NCBI RefSeq assembly: GCF_014207955.1
Contig: NZ_JACHLK010000009.1
Span: forward strand, 1 to 64,000
Source: Acidovorax soli
GTDB taxonomy: Bacteria > Pseudomonadota > Gammaproteobacteria > Burkholderiales > Burkholderiaceae_C
DNA length: 64,000 bases
Reading direction: 5' to 3'
Of this stretch, positions 1 through 8,635 are shown in pieces. The notes under the pieces are model-generated. The model searched no databases. It was not told the origin of the DNA and worked only from the letters and a program-made list of their open reading frames with translations. Position 1 is the first letter of the stretch. Every line of letters begins with the position of its first letter. Both the position numbers and the translations under genes were made by a program.

Positions 1-9
1 CGCCCAAAG

Positions 10-46
10 TGTTCACCATGTCCTCGCACACCTGTTCACCATGTCC
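10..46. repeat. Pair of 14-bp direct repeats; possible insertion-sequence end
   Basis: The sequence TGTTCACCATGTCC occurs at 10-23 and again at 33-46, a 23-bp period. Closely spaced terminal repeats of this kind are known at the ends of IS21-family elements, so an element may extend leftward out of the window. No transposase is visible here, so the assignment is inference from the repeat pattern only. Confidence 0.35.
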
Positions 47-60
47 CCGGTCTATACATG

Positions 61-94
61 CGCAAAAAGAAAGTAGGTGCGCCGCCGGGCGCAC
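61..94 (-). terminator. Rho-independent terminator behind metI
   Basis: A hairpin with 7-bp perfect arms (77-83 and 88-94) and a 4-nt loop is followed, on the minus strand, by a pyrimidine-rich tract (61-73) that includes a run of five T. It lies 49 bp beyond the metI stop and would end the metN-metI transcript. Confidence 0.6.
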
Positions 95-142
95 ACCCCG
101 GCTCCCGCCCTCAATCAAGGCATGCAGCAACCATCACAGAGA

Positions 143-808
143 CTAGCGATGGCTCAGCCGACGCACAGCCCAATCCCCGAGACTCTGCACCGCCTGCACA
201 AAGAAAATCAACACCAGCACCACAGCCAGCATGATCTCCGGCAAGAACCGCTGGTACCCATACCGAATCCCCAGATCACCCAGCCCACCACCACCAATGG
301 CCCCCGCCATGGCAGAGTAGCCAGTCAGGCTGACAAAGGTGATGGTCAACCCAGCAACGATGCCCGGCAAGGCTTCGGGCAGCAGAACCTTCCAGACGAT
401 CTGGCTGGTCGTAGCCCCCATGGCCTGGGCGGCCTCGACCAGCCCATGGTCCACCTCGCGCAACGCTGCCTCCACCAACCGCGCCACAAAAGGGGCTGCG
501 GCAATGGTCAGCGGCACCACGGCCGCCGCCGTGCCGATGGACGAGCCCGTGATGAAGCGCGTGAACGGGATGATGGCCACCAGCAGGATGATGAAGGGCG
601 TGGAGCGCACCGCATTCACCAGCCAGCCCACAAGCTTGTTGACGGGGCCGTTCTGCAGCACGCCGCCATGGTCGGTGAGGCGCAGGAACACCCCCAGCGG
701 CACGCCGATGAGGCCGCCGACGATGCCCGAGATGCCCACCATGATGAGCGTCTCCCACAGGGACGAAGCAAAGAGTTCCAGCATGGCCGGAGTGAAATGG
801 TCGAACAT
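143..808 (-). CDS. metI: D-methionine ABC transporter permease MetI
   Basis: This 221-residue inner-membrane protein has the usual MetI size and about five hydrophobic segments (near 17-40, 58-81, 90-110, 150-170 and 190-211). The EAA loop that contacts the ATPase is visible at about 124-150 (VEAAQAMGATTSQIVWK...). It should form the membrane channel that imports methionine. Its ATG lies 13 bp behind the metN stop, so the two genes are co-transcribed. The methionine-binding protein gene metQ, often third in this operon, is not present. A terminator follows instead, so the binding protein must be encoded elsewhere. Confidence 0.93.
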   Translation of the reverse strand: MFDHFTPAMLELFASSLWETLIMVGISGIVGGLIGVPLGVFLRLTDHGGVLQNGPVNKLVGWLVNAVRSTPFIILLVAIIPFTRFITGSSIGTAAAVVPLTIAAAPFVARLVEAALREVDHGLVEAAQAMGATTSQIVWKVLLPEALPGIVAGLTITFVSLTGYSAMAGAIGGGGLGDLGIRYGYQRFLPEIMLAVVLVLIFFVQAVQSLGDWAVRRLSHR

Positions 809-821
809 TGCTTTTGCCCCC

Positions 822-1877
822 TCAGGTTTCGATCATGACTTCTTCGACCGCGACGCCACCGGCGCGCAGGTGCTCCACGGCACCGCGCAGGCGCGCGGGC
901 TCGCCGCTGGCGTACACGGCCAGCGAGCCGAAGGTCTCGTCCTGGATCTCGTCGACCTGGCCGTGCAGGATGCTCATGTCCACGCCGAACTCGCGGATCA
1001 GCTGCGACAAAATGGGCTGGTAGGCGCTGTCGCCCGAGTACGACAGGCGCAGCAGGCGGCCGGCGTTGCCGGGTGCCGTGGTGGCCAGTTGGCCGGTGAG
1101 CTTGCGCACGTGGTCGAGCACGCTGGCGGGCAGCTCCTGCGGCAGGATCTCGTCGATCAGGCTCTTGGTGATGGCCTGCTCGGGACGCGTGAACACGTCG
1201 AGCACGCGGCCCTGCTCCACGATGCGGCCGGCCTCGATCACGGCCACGCGGTCGGCGATCTGCTTGATGACCTGCATCTGGTGGGTGATGAGCACCACGG
1301 TGAGGCCCAGCTCCCGGTTCACCTGGCGCAGCAGGTCGAGGATGGAGCGCGTGGTCTCGGGGTCCAGCGCCGAGGTGGCCTCGTCGGAGAGCAGCACCTT
1401 GGGGCGGCTGGCCAGCGCACGCGCAATGCCCACGCGCTGCTTTTGCCCGCCGCTGATCTGCGCCGGGTAGCGGTTGGCCAGGGCCGACAGGCCCACCAGT
1501 TCCAGGAGCGGGTTCACGCGCTCGCGGATGGCGGCCTTGTCCATGCCCGCCAGCTCCAGCGGCAGGGCCGCGTTGTCGAACACCGTGCGCGAGGACAGCA
1601 GGTTGAAGTGCTGGAACACCATGCCGATGTCGCGCCGCGCTTCGCGCAGTTGCGCATCATTGAGCTTGGTGAGGTCGCGGCCATTGACGATGACCTCGCC
1701 CTGCGTGGGCCGGTTGAGCAGGTTGATGACGCGCACCAGCGAGCTCTTGCCCGCGCCGCTCCTGCCGATGATGCCGAAGACCTCGCCCGTCTGGATGTGC
1801 AGGTCGATGCCCTTGAGGGCCTCCACCGGGCCTTGTGGGCCCGGGTAAATCTGGGTGATACCCCGTAAGTCGATCAT
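822..1877 (-). CDS. metN: Methionine ABC transporter ATP-binding protein MetN
   Basis: This 351-residue cytoplasmic ATPase has Walker A at 38-45 (GRSGAGKS), the signature SGGQKQR, and the Walker B variant [10 protein letters not shown] typical of MetN. Residues from about 275 form the NIL domain that senses internal methionine in this family. The frame stays open upstream to 1973, but ATG at 1877 gives the standard MIDL...ITQIY start and the normal family length. It powers uptake together with MetI. The AT-rich 1878-2023 region probably holds the promoter; no riboswitch was recognised. Confidence 0.93.
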   Translation of the reverse strand: MIDLRGITQIYPGPQGPVEALKGIDLHIQTGEVFGIIGRSGAGKSSLVRVINLLNRPTQGEVIVNGRDLTKLNDAQLREARRDIGMVFQHFNLLSSRTVFDNAALPLELAGMDKAAIRERVNPLLELVGLSALANRYPAQISGGQKQRVGIARALASRPKVLLSDEATSALDPETTRSILDLLRQVNRELGLTVVLITHQMQVIKQIADRVAVIEAGRIVEQGRVLDVFTRPEQAITKSLIDEILPQELPASVLDHVRKLTGQLATTAPGNAGRLLRLSYSGDSAYQPILSQLIREFGVDMSILHGQVDEIQDETFGSLAVYASGEPARLRGAVEHLRAGGVAVEEVMIET

Positions 1878-2023
1878 GAAATGCAAAAAGGCCGCCGTGC
1901 GCCCGCCTGTGGCGCCGGTCCGGCCCTGGATGAAAAGGATAAGGGAATGTACTATTGCAACATAAAGAAACAAACTATCAAAAAATTGGGTAATAAGACA
2001 GTTTGGTTATTTAGACGCTGAAA

Positions 2024-3235
2024 TCAGGCGGTCTTGCCCTGTAAAACCCGCGCATTCACCCTGCGTGAGACCAGCACACCCAGCACCACCACGCACACGG
2101 CGGCGATCGAGAACACCTGCGCGATCCACCCGCGGTCCACACTGGCCGCAACGGCCAGAACTCCGAGCGACTGCCCCAGGAACAGCAGGCAGGCGAACAG
2201 TGTCACGGCCGTACCGCGCGCCTCGGGCGCCATCTGCGTGGCCTGCACCTGCAAGGTGTTGTGCAGCATGTAAAAGCCCAGGCCGGCAGAGAAGCAGCCC
2301 AGCACCGCCAGCGGTACCAGCGGCGCCCAGGCCAGCAGCAGCAGGCCCCCGCCGATCATCACGGAGCCCAGCAAGGCCAGGCCCTTTTCGCCCAGCATGG
2401 CCAGCCAGCGGCGCGCCATGAGGCTGTAGACCAGCCCGCCCACGCCATACAGCACCATCACCCCGCCCGCCGCCGATGGGGACAGGCCAAAGCCATCGAC
2501 CATGCGCGCCGGCACGAAGGCCATGGTGCCAAAACCCAGGGCCCCCTCCACCGCCACGATGGCCAGCACCCAGCGCACGCGCGGCATGCTCAGCAGGCGC
2601 TTGGTGGTGGCCAGGTAGGCCTGCAGCGAGAATGGCGCGGGCTCTTCTGCCACACCTTCACCGGATGCGACCGCACGCGCCGCTGTCAGGCGCACCTGGC
2701 GCAACAGCATGGTGGCGGCGCTAAGGAACAACAAGGACAACACCGCAAACGCCAGGCGCCAGCCCAGCACCTCCACGGCGAAGCCACCGAACCACTGGCC
2801 GGCCATCATCCCCGATACCGTGGCCACCATGAGCCGGGCCAGCGTTTCCTGGCGCTGCTCATAGGCCACGCTGTCGCCGATCCAGGCCATGGACAGCGGG
2901 ATGATGCCGGCCGCCGCCGCGCCCATGAAGGCGCGCGAAGCCACCAGCATCGGCAGCGTGGGCGCCAGCGCCGTGACGGCGCTGAACACGGCGCAGGCAA
3001 ACGTGGCACTGATGATCACGCGCACCTTGCCAAAGCGGTCGCCCAGCGGGCCGTAGAACAGCTGCAGCACGCCATAGGCCACAGCAAAGGCGGCGATCAC
3101 GGCCGAGGCATCGCCCGTGGTGACCTGGAATTCGCGGGACAAGGCAACCAGCATGGGGTCGCAGATGCGCATGGAGGCCATGCTGGCAAAGCCCGCCACG
3201 CTGATCAGGCGCAGCATCGTCGAAGAAGAATTCAT
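2024..3235 (-). CDS. MFS transporter
   Basis: This 403-residue protein has about 12 hydrophobic helices and the major facilitator signature GPLGDRFGKVRV after the second helix. A polar central loop lies near residues 190-210. It is probably a proton-coupled inner-membrane exporter or uptake carrier; the substrate cannot be read from the sequence. The frame is open far upstream (to 4087), but that part is the antisense shadow of the neighbouring binding-protein gene, and ATG at 3235 (MNSSSTMLRL) places the first helix correctly. It is followed by metN on the same strand with a 146-bp gap, so it is probably a separate transcript. Confidence 0.85.
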   Translation of the reverse strand: MNSSSTMLRLISVAGFASMASMRICDPMLVALSREFQVTTGDASAVIAAFAVAYGVLQLFYGPLGDRFGKVRVIISATFACAVFSAVTALAPTLPMLVASRAFMGAAAAGIIPLSMAWIGDSVAYEQRQETLARLMVATVSGMMAGQWFGGFAVEVLGWRLAFAVLSLLFLSAATMLLRQVRLTAARAVASGEGVAEEPAPFSLQAYLATTKRLLSMPRVRWVLAIVAVEGALGFGTMAFVPARMVDGFGLSPSAAGGVMVLYGVGGLVYSLMARRWLAMLGEKGLALLGSVMIGGGLLLLAWAPLVPLAVLGCFSAGLGFYMLHNTLQVQATQMAPEARGTAVTLFACLLFLGQSLGVLAVAASVDRGWIAQVFSIAAVCVVVLGVLVSRRVNARVLQGKTA

Positions 3236-3312
3236 AGGCGCCGATTGTGCGGCGCAGCGCGCAAGGCTGCTGGCGGCGGGCCGAATGCCCTGGCGCCGCC
3301 GGTCCGCCCCCG

Positions 3313-4266
3313 TCAGGCTTTTCCGGTATTGAACCGGGTATCGAATGTCGCGCGCACATCCAGCCGCTGCTTGATGAGGCCGGCCGCCAGGTAGAAATCG
3401 GCTGTGCGCTGCTGGTCGGCGATCACCTGGGCATCGATGTCCTGCCAGCGCGTGGCGCGGCGCTCGAACTGCAGCTGTGCGGCATCGGCCGGGATACCGA
3501 TGATGCGCGCCAGCGACTGGCCGAAGGGCTTGGCGTTCTTGTACGACCAGACCTGCGCGCGCTCCACGCGCTCCTTGAAGTCCTGCAGCACGGTGGCCTT
3601 CTCGGCCAGGGCCGCATCGGTGGCGGCCAGGTAGCTCAGCCCGGTCCACAGGCCGCGGCCATTGACCAGCACGCGCGCATGGCCGCTGGTCTCGGCCAGC
3701 GCGGTATAGGGCTCCCAGGTGGCCCAGGCGTCCACCGAGCCCTGGGTCAGGGCCAGTTTCGCATCGGCCGGGGGGATGAAGCGCAGTTGCACGTCCTCGG
3801 CCTTGAGGCCCGCGGACTCCAGCGCCTTCAAGGTGACGAAATGGCCGATAGAGCCGCGGTTGGTGGCAATGCTCTTTCCCTTGAGGTCGGCCGCCGTCTT
3901 GAGCGGCGAGTTGGGCGCCACCAGCACCGCCGTGCCATAGGCATCGGAACGGCTCACGGCAAAGGCCTTGACGCGGCTGCCCGCGGCCAGGGTGAACAGC
4001 AGCGGCGCATCGCCGATGGGGCCGAAGTCCACGGCATTGGCGTTCAGTGCCTCGGCCAGTGGCGCCGCAGCCGGGAACTCGCTCCACTTGATGTCGTAGG
4101 GCAGGTTCTTGAGTTCACCCGCGGCATCGAGCAGGGCCTGCAGGCCGCCCTTCTGGTCGCCCGCGCGCAACAGCACGCGCGACTGGGCATGGGTGAGCAC
4201 CGGCGACAGAAAGGAACTGGCGGCGACGGAAGCGGTGAGCAGATGGTGGAATTGGCGGCGCAGCAT
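3313..4266 (-). CDS. SsuA-like ABC transporter substrate-binding protein
   Basis: This 317-residue periplasmic protein has a signal peptide at 1-28 (cleavage after LTHAQ). The body matches the aliphatic-sulfonate/NitT-TauT binding family: an early GDQKGG segment, the middle LKGKSIATNRGSIGHF loop and the GSVDAWATWEPY motif. ATG at 4266 is chosen because upstream residues do not form a signal. It is the last gene of a minus-strand set with a 2-hydroxyacid dehydrogenase, a DszC-like flavoprotein and an aldolase. No permease or ATPase is adjacent, so it must use components encoded elsewhere. The substrate is inferred, not shown. Confidence 0.82.
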   Translation of the reverse strand: MLRRQFHHLLTASVAASSFLSPVLTHAQSRVLLRAGDQKGGLQALLDAAGELKNLPYDIKWSEFPAAAPLAEALNANAVDFGPIGDAPLLFTLAAGSRVKAFAVSRSDAYGTAVLVAPNSPLKTAADLKGKSIATNRGSIGHFVTLKALESAGLKAEDVQLRFIPPADAKLALTQGSVDAWATWEPYTALAETSGHARVLVNGRGLWTGLSYLAATDAALAEKATVLQDFKERVERAQVWSYKNAKPFGQSLARIIGIPADAAQLQFERRATRWQDIDAQVIADQQRTADFYLAAGLIKQRLDVRATFDTRFNTGKA

Positions 4267-4374
4267 GGTGGTCTGGGGACGCAGCAGGGCGTCAATCGGT
4301 TGGAACTGCCACGATTGCAGCACCCAGGGCGCGCCCGGCCAACGAAGGCTTGCACCCATGCATATGCGCTTTTC

Positions 4375-5355
4375 TCAGTAGCCGCGCGCCCGGTCCACCA
4401 CATCTTCCAGCAACTCGCCTGCAAGAAAACGCGACAGATTGGCGACGAACTTGCGCGCCGTGGCCTCGCCCGCATCCTGCACGGCCCAGGACACATGGGG
4501 CGTGAGCCGCACGCGCGGGTGGCGGTACAGGCGGTGCCCTTCGGGCAATGGCTCCGGGTCGGTCACATCGAGGGTCGCGCCCGACAGGTGCCCCTCGTCG
4601 AGCGCGTGCAACAAGGCCTGCTGGTCCACCAGCGCACCGCGCGCGACGTTCACCAGGTGCAGGCCGGGCCGCGCATGGGCCAGGGTGGCGGCGTTGACCA
4701 GGTGCTGCGTCTCGGGCGTGATCGGCAGGGCCAGCACCAGGTGGTCCGATGCGGCCAGCAGTTCCTCGATGGAAGCGGCCGACGGTACCCCATCAACCGG
4801 CACACCCCCGCGCCGCAGCACCGTGACCTGCATGCCGAAGGCCTGCCCCAGCCGCGCCACCTCGCGCCCGATGGCGCCGTAGCCGGCAATGCCCAGCGCG
4901 CGGCCGCGCAGGGAACCCGTTGGCTGCCGGTCCACGCGCTGGAAGGTGTCGCGCCAGCGCCTGGCGCCGTCCACCTGCAGCGTGTCCCAGTGCTTTTCGT
5001 GGGTGAGGACCGCCGCCAGCACGTATTCGGCAATCGGCACAGCGGCCACGCCGCGCGAGCAGGTCACCAGCGGCACGTCGAGCAGCCAGGGCGGAAAGAA
5101 ATCGATGCCGGCCGATGCCAGGTGCACCCACTGCAGCCGGCCGGGCCAGCCCGCGGGCGCTTGGGCCGGCGCATCGCGCCAGCCGTTGCGCGGGCCGGTA
5201 AACAACACGTCCACCTCGCCAGCCCGCGTCCAAGGCGGTGCCACGGGGTCGGCAGCCAGTTCGACCGGCAGCGCAGCCGAGGCCAGCAGCGCATCTGCGG
5301 TCTCGCCGGTCTGGTTGAGCACCACCGTGGGCCGGGGCGCAAGCACGGCACTCAT
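4375..5355 (-). CDS. D-isomer-specific 2-hydroxyacid dehydrogenase
   Basis: This 326-residue NAD(P)-dependent oxidoreductase has the Rossmann GxGxxG at 158-163 (GYGAIG). The catalytic set is complete: Arg239 (NVARGALVD), Glu268 (TDPEPLPEG) and His287 (LTPHVSW). It should interconvert a 2-hydroxyacid and a 2-oxoacid in the cytoplasm. The start at 5355 (MSAVLAPRP) overlaps the stop of the upstream flavoprotein gene by 4 bp, so translation is probably coupled. Its place with an aldolase and a flavoprotein suggests it handles the carbon skeleton left after desulfonation, which is inference. A glyoxylate/hydroxypyruvate reductase function is an alternative. Confidence 0.85.
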   Translation of the reverse strand: MSAVLAPRPTVVLNQTGETADALLASAALPVELAADPVAPPWTRAGEVDVLFTGPRNGWRDAPAQAPAGWPGRLQWVHLASAGIDFFPPWLLDVPLVTCSRGVAAVPIAEYVLAAVLTHEKHWDTLQVDGARRWRDTFQRVDRQPTGSLRGRALGIAGYGAIGREVARLGQAFGMQVTVLRRGGVPVDGVPSAASIEELLAASDHLVLALPITPETQHLVNAATLAHARPGLHLVNVARGALVDQQALLHALDEGHLSGATLDVTDPEPLPEGHRLYRHPRVRLTPHVSWAVQDAGEATARKFVANLSRFLAGELLEDVVDRARGY

Positions 5356-6509
5356 GCGGCCGCCCCCTGCCCCAGGGCCGCCTTGCCGGCCGCCACATGC
5401 ACGCTGTCGTCCTGCGGCGTATGGATGCGGCCGCACAGCACGTCGCGCAGGTGGCGCTCCAGCGGGTTGCGCCGGGCCAGGCCGTGGTTGCTGGTGAGCG
5501 ACAGCGCCACTTCCACCGCCTGCACGGCGTTGTGGGTGGCGGTGGACTTGACAAGGCCGCTGTCGACCGACGGCACCGGAACACCGGCATCCACGTCGGA
5601 CGCCAGGCCGCGCAGCAGGCGATCATTGGTGAGCAGCAGCCCTTCGAGCGTGCCCACGGCCTCCTGCACGCGGGGCAGGCTGGCCAGCGGCGCGCCCAGG
5701 CTGGTAGGGATGCGCGTGCGCAGAAACTCGAGCAGCCATTCACGCGCAGCCCGCGCCACACCGGTATAAAGACTGCCCAGCAGGACCACCATCTCGGCCT
5801 GCGCCAGCGCGTCACCGCGCGCCCAGTCCTGCGGCAGGCGCAGTTCCAGTGCATGGTGGGCGGGCACGGGCACGCCGTCGAAATGCACGTCGTGGCTGCC
5901 ACTGGCGCGCAGGCCCAGGTGGTCCCAGGTGGGCTCGATGCGGATGCCCGGCGCCCCCGCGCGGACCAGAAAGGCGCCGGTGCGCGGCACCTCCTCGTCG
6001 GTGCGGGCCCAGACCACATACCAGCGCAGAATGGGCGCGCCGGTCGAGTAGATCTTGTGGCCGCTGATGCGCCAGCCCTCCCCCACACGCCGCGCCACGG
6101 TGGCCGGCAGCCCGCCGCGCCCGGGTGAGCCCAGTTCCGGTTCCACACGCAAGGCATTGGCCAGCGAGACCTCGCGCACCGACTCCTGCACCAGTTGGCG
6201 CGCCAGCGCCTCGGGCCAGGGAGAGCCGGCGCGGCCCATGGCGCGCTGCTGCATGTACTGCATGGTCAGCACCAGCGCCGTGGCCGGGCAGCCCTGCCCC
6301 ACGGCACCGACCACCTCGGCCAGTTGCCCCAGAGAGGCCCCCTGCCCGCCCAGGTGGCGTGCGCCGGCCAGCGACAGCAGGCCGGCCTGCTGCAGCTCGG
6401 TGAAGTTGCGGTGCGGAAAACTGCCCTCGCGGTCGTGCGCGGCAGCGCGCGCGCCGAACTCCACGGCCAGGGTGCGGGCCAGCTGGCCTGCGGTGAGCGG
6501 CGCGTTCAT
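5352..6509 (-). CDS. Acyl-CoA dehydrogenase family (DszC/SfnC-like) flavoprotein
   Basis: This 385-residue protein has the acyl-CoA dehydrogenase fold: a helical N-terminus, a beta domain with GHKIYSTGAP near the middle and a C-terminal helical bundle. It resembles the DszC/SfnC branch, which uses reduced flavin to oxygenate organosulfur compounds, rather than true CoA-ester dehydrogenases; the usual C-terminal GTSEIQR motif is absent. ATG at 6509 overlaps the aldolase stop by 4 bp, and its own stop overlaps the next start by 4 bp. The setting with SsuA-like proteins and an SsuD-like oxygenase supports a role in sulfur scavenging, but the substrate is unknown. Confidence 0.8.
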   Translation of the reverse strand: MNAPLTAGQLARTLAVEFGARAAAHDREGSFPHRNFTELQQAGLLSLAGARHLGGQGASLGQLAEVVGAVGQGCPATALVLTMQYMQQRAMGRAGSPWPEALARQLVQESVREVSLANALRVEPELGSPGRGGLPATVARRVGEGWRISGHKIYSTGAPILRWYVVWARTDEEVPRTGAFLVRAGAPGIRIEPTWDHLGLRASGSHDVHFDGVPVPAHHALELRLPQDWARGDALAQAEMVVLLGSLYTGVARAAREWLLEFLRTRIPTSLGAPLASLPRVQEAVGTLEGLLLTNDRLLRGLASDVDAGVPVPSVDSGLVKSTATHNAVQAVEVALSLTSNHGLARRNPLERHLRDVLCGRIHTPQDDSVHVAAGKAALGQGAAA

Positions 6510-7327
6510 TGCAGCACCTCGGGGTGTTCGCGCACCACGATGTCGAACAGGCTCCTGAAAGTGAAATGCGCCCCGCCCGGCCCGCCGATCTGCGAATGCG
6601 TGTGGCGCGCCACCTCGGGGCGGATGGGCCGGGGCACGCCCGCGGCCTCGGCCAGCAGCTGGGTGTGGCAGGCGTTCTCGAGCGCGATGTACCACCAGGC
6701 AGCCGCCTCCACCGAGGGGCCGGCCGTCAGGATGCCGTGGTTCTGCAGGATCACGGCCTTCTTGTGGCCCAGGGCCTGGCCGATGCGAAAGCCTTCGTCG
6801 GTCTCGAGCACCACGCCCGTGAAGTCGTCGAACAGGGCATGGTCCTCGTAGAAGATGCACGAGTCCTGCGTCAACGGGTCGAGCCGGCGGCCCAGCGCCG
6901 ACCAGGCCTTGCCATAGGTCGAATGCGTGTGCGCGGCGGCCACGATGTCGGGCCGCGTCTCGTGCAGCGCCGCGTGGATGGCAAAGGCCGCGCGGTTCAG
7001 CGGGCCTTTGCCGACCACGATCTCGCCCTGGGAGTTGACGAGCAGCAGGTCTGACACCTTGATCTGCGAAAAATGCAGGCCCAGCGGATTGACCCAGAAG
7101 TGGTCGCTCCACTCCGGGTCGCGCGCGGTGATATGCCCCGCCAGGCCATGGTCGAAGCCATGCTGGGCAAACAGGCGAAAAGCCACGGCCAGGTTCTCCT
7201 GCCGGTGGCGGCGCTCGGCCTCCAGCGTGGGGCGCGCAGCCGGCGGGTCGAACCAGTCCTTGCGCTGGGGCAAGGGGTTGCGGGCGGGGAGGTTCGGCGA
7301 TTGCAGCAGCGTGGCAGGGGAAGACAT
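6506..7327 (-). CDS. Class II aldolase/adducin family protein
   Basis: This 273-residue protein carries the class II aldolase zinc motif His133-Thr-His135 (AAHTHSTYGK) and a later LQNHGILTAG segment that supplies the third histidine. Members of the family cleave or epimerise sugar phosphates or decarboxylate hydroxyacids; no specific substrate can be assigned. ATG at 7327 is followed by MSSPATLLQS, and longer frames upstream lack homology-like sequence. It is the first gene of the minus-strand operon 7327-3313. The conserved 33-nt motif at 7387-7419 begins 60 bp upstream of this start. Confidence 0.82.
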   Translation of the reverse strand: MSSPATLLQSPNLPARNPLPQRKDWFDPPAARPTLEAERRHRQENLAVAFRLFAQHGFDHGLAGHITARDPEWSDHFWVNPLGLHFSQIKVSDLLLVNSQGEIVVGKGPLNRAAFAIHAALHETRPDIVAAAHTHSTYGKAWSALGRRLDPLTQDSCIFYEDHALFDDFTGVVLETDEGFRIGQALGHKKAVILQNHGILTAGPSVEAAAWWYIALENACHTQLLAEAAGVPRPIRPEVARHTHSQIGGPGGAHFTFRSLFDIVVREHPEVLQ

Positions 7328-7386
7328 GGGGGGAGCCTTGGGTCGGGGGAAATGTGCTGCCCACCTTAAAGGCCGCCCCAGGCACC

Positions 7387-7419
7387 GCCAACGAAGAAAA
7401 GCGCGCGTGCACATTCGGT
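7387..7419 (-). promoter_or_regulatory. Candidate regulator-binding motif, copy 1
   Basis: These 33 bases match 9805-9837 at 27 positions in the same orientation, including an identical first 13 bases (GCCAACGAAGAAA). Both copies begin 60-63 bp upstream of a minus-strand start codon in the same organosulfur cluster. A shared binding site for the LysR regulator at 9876 is the simplest reading. The function is inference. Confidence 0.5.
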
Positions 7420-7553
7420 TTTGGCATGAAGCGCGGGCCCGCCCTGCAGCGCGCCGATTTCCGCATATCGATGCTACGCAATGGTCGTTGGGCCGGCGCA
7501 CCTGCTGGGCGACGCTTGCGGCTTTTGCCCATACGACGAAAGGACCATCCCCC

Positions 7554-8570
7554 ATGCCATCCCCCCTATTCCACCACCGCCGCAGCCTGCTGCGCGCTGG
7601 CCTGGGCGCCGCCACCCTGGCCACGCTGGGCGCGCCGGCACTGGCCACCAGCGCCGCCGATCTGTCCAAGGTCACCCTGCGCATCGGCACCTACAAGGGC
7701 CTGTGGCGCCCCCTCATTGCCGCCAGCGGCCAGGGCCAGACGCCCTACCGCATCGAGTGGCGCGAGCTCAACAACGGCGTGCTGCACATCGAGGCCATCA
7801 ACGGCGATGCGCTGGACCTGGGCTCGGGCAGCGAGATCCCTGCGCTGTTCGCCGCGCGCCAGAAGGCGCAGGTGCGCTTCATCGCCGTGGTGCGCGAGGA
7901 CCTGAACAACCAGGTCACGCTGGCGCGCAAGGAGGCTCCCATCCAGCGCATCGCGGACTTGAAAGGCAAGCGCGTGGGCTATGTGCGCGCCACCACCTCG
8001 CACTACTACCTGAGCCGGCAGCTGGCCGAGGCCGGGCTGTCGTTTGCCGACATCAACGCAGTGAACCTCACGCCGGCCGACGGCCTGTCGGCCTTTGACC
8101 GCGGCGACCTCGATGCCTGGGCCATCTACGGCTACAACGGCCAACTGGCGCGCCTGCGCTATGGCGCGCGCGTGCTCAAGACGGGCGATGGCTACCTCTC
8201 GGGCAACTTTCCCATCTATGCCAACCCCAAGTCCATCCAGGACCCGCCCAAGCAAGCGGCCATCAGCGACTACCTGCAGCGCCTGCGCCGCGCCTACCTC
8301 TGGGCCAATGGCAACTACCTGGCCTATGCACGCGCCCAGTCCGAGGAGACCCGCGTGCCCGTGGGCGACCTGATCGAGCTGTGGAACAACCGCAGCACCG
8401 ACTACGACCTGCGCGCCGTGGACGACAGCGTGGTCAAGGGCCACCAGGCCGTGGCCGACACCTTTTTGCAGCTGGGCGTGCTCGACGGCCCGGCCCAGGT
8501 GGCGCCGCTGTGGGACCGCAGCTTCGGCAGCGCCATCGGTGCCCGGGGTGCTGCGCCCTCCCCCGCCTGA
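7554..8570 (+). CDS. SsuA-like ABC transporter substrate-binding protein
   Basis: This 338-residue periplasmic protein has an arginine-rich signal peptide (HHRRSLLRAGLG..., Tat-like) ending near residue 32. The body has the sulfonate/NitT-TauT features: RIGTYKGLW, LKGKRVGYVRATTSHYYL and DRGDLDAWAIYGY. ATG at 7554 was chosen; the open frame upstream to 6927 is antisense to the aldolase. It is divergent from the aldolase operon, sharing a 226-bp control region. It is a second binding protein of this cluster without its own permease and ATPase. A stem-loop at 8584 separates it from the convergent oxygenase gene. Confidence 0.82.
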   Translation: MPSPLFHHRRSLLRAGLGAATLATLGAPALATSAADLSKVTLRIGTYKGLWRPLIAASGQGQTPYRIEWRELNNGVLHIEAINGDALDLGSGSEIPALFAARQKAQVRFIAVVREDLNNQVTLARKEAPIQRIADLKGKRVGYVRATTSHYYLSRQLAEAGLSFADINAVNLTPADGLSAFDRGDLDAWAIYGYNGQLARLRYGARVLKTGDGYLSGNFPIYANPKSIQDPPKQAAISDYLQRLRRAYLWANGNYLAYARAQSEETRVPVGDLIELWNNRSTDYDLRAVDDSVVKGHQAVADTFLQLGVLDGPAQVAPLWDRSFGSAIGARGAAPSPA

Positions 8571-8583
8571 TCGCCAAATGCCA

Positions 8584-8613
8584 CGGCGCGCACCCCGCAA
8601 GGAGTGCGCGCCG
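8584..8613. terminator. Bidirectional hairpin between convergent genes
   Basis: Perfect 10-bp arms (CGGCGCGCAC and its complement) flank a 10-nt loop, 14 bp after the stop at 8570 and 22 bp before the convergent stop at 8636. No U-tract follows, so it is a probable rather than typical terminator. Confidence 0.5.
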
Positions 8614-8635
8614 CAGAGGCACGGGTCCGAAGGGG

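Noticed and set aside
3247-5769. Very long plus-strand open frame (840 codons) and other long antisense frames such as 10890-12548 and 40774-43683 on the minus strand
   Set aside because: They lie opposite well-supported genes, are rich in Arg, Gln, His, Ala and Gly as expected for shadow frames in GC-rich DNA, and show no domain motifs.
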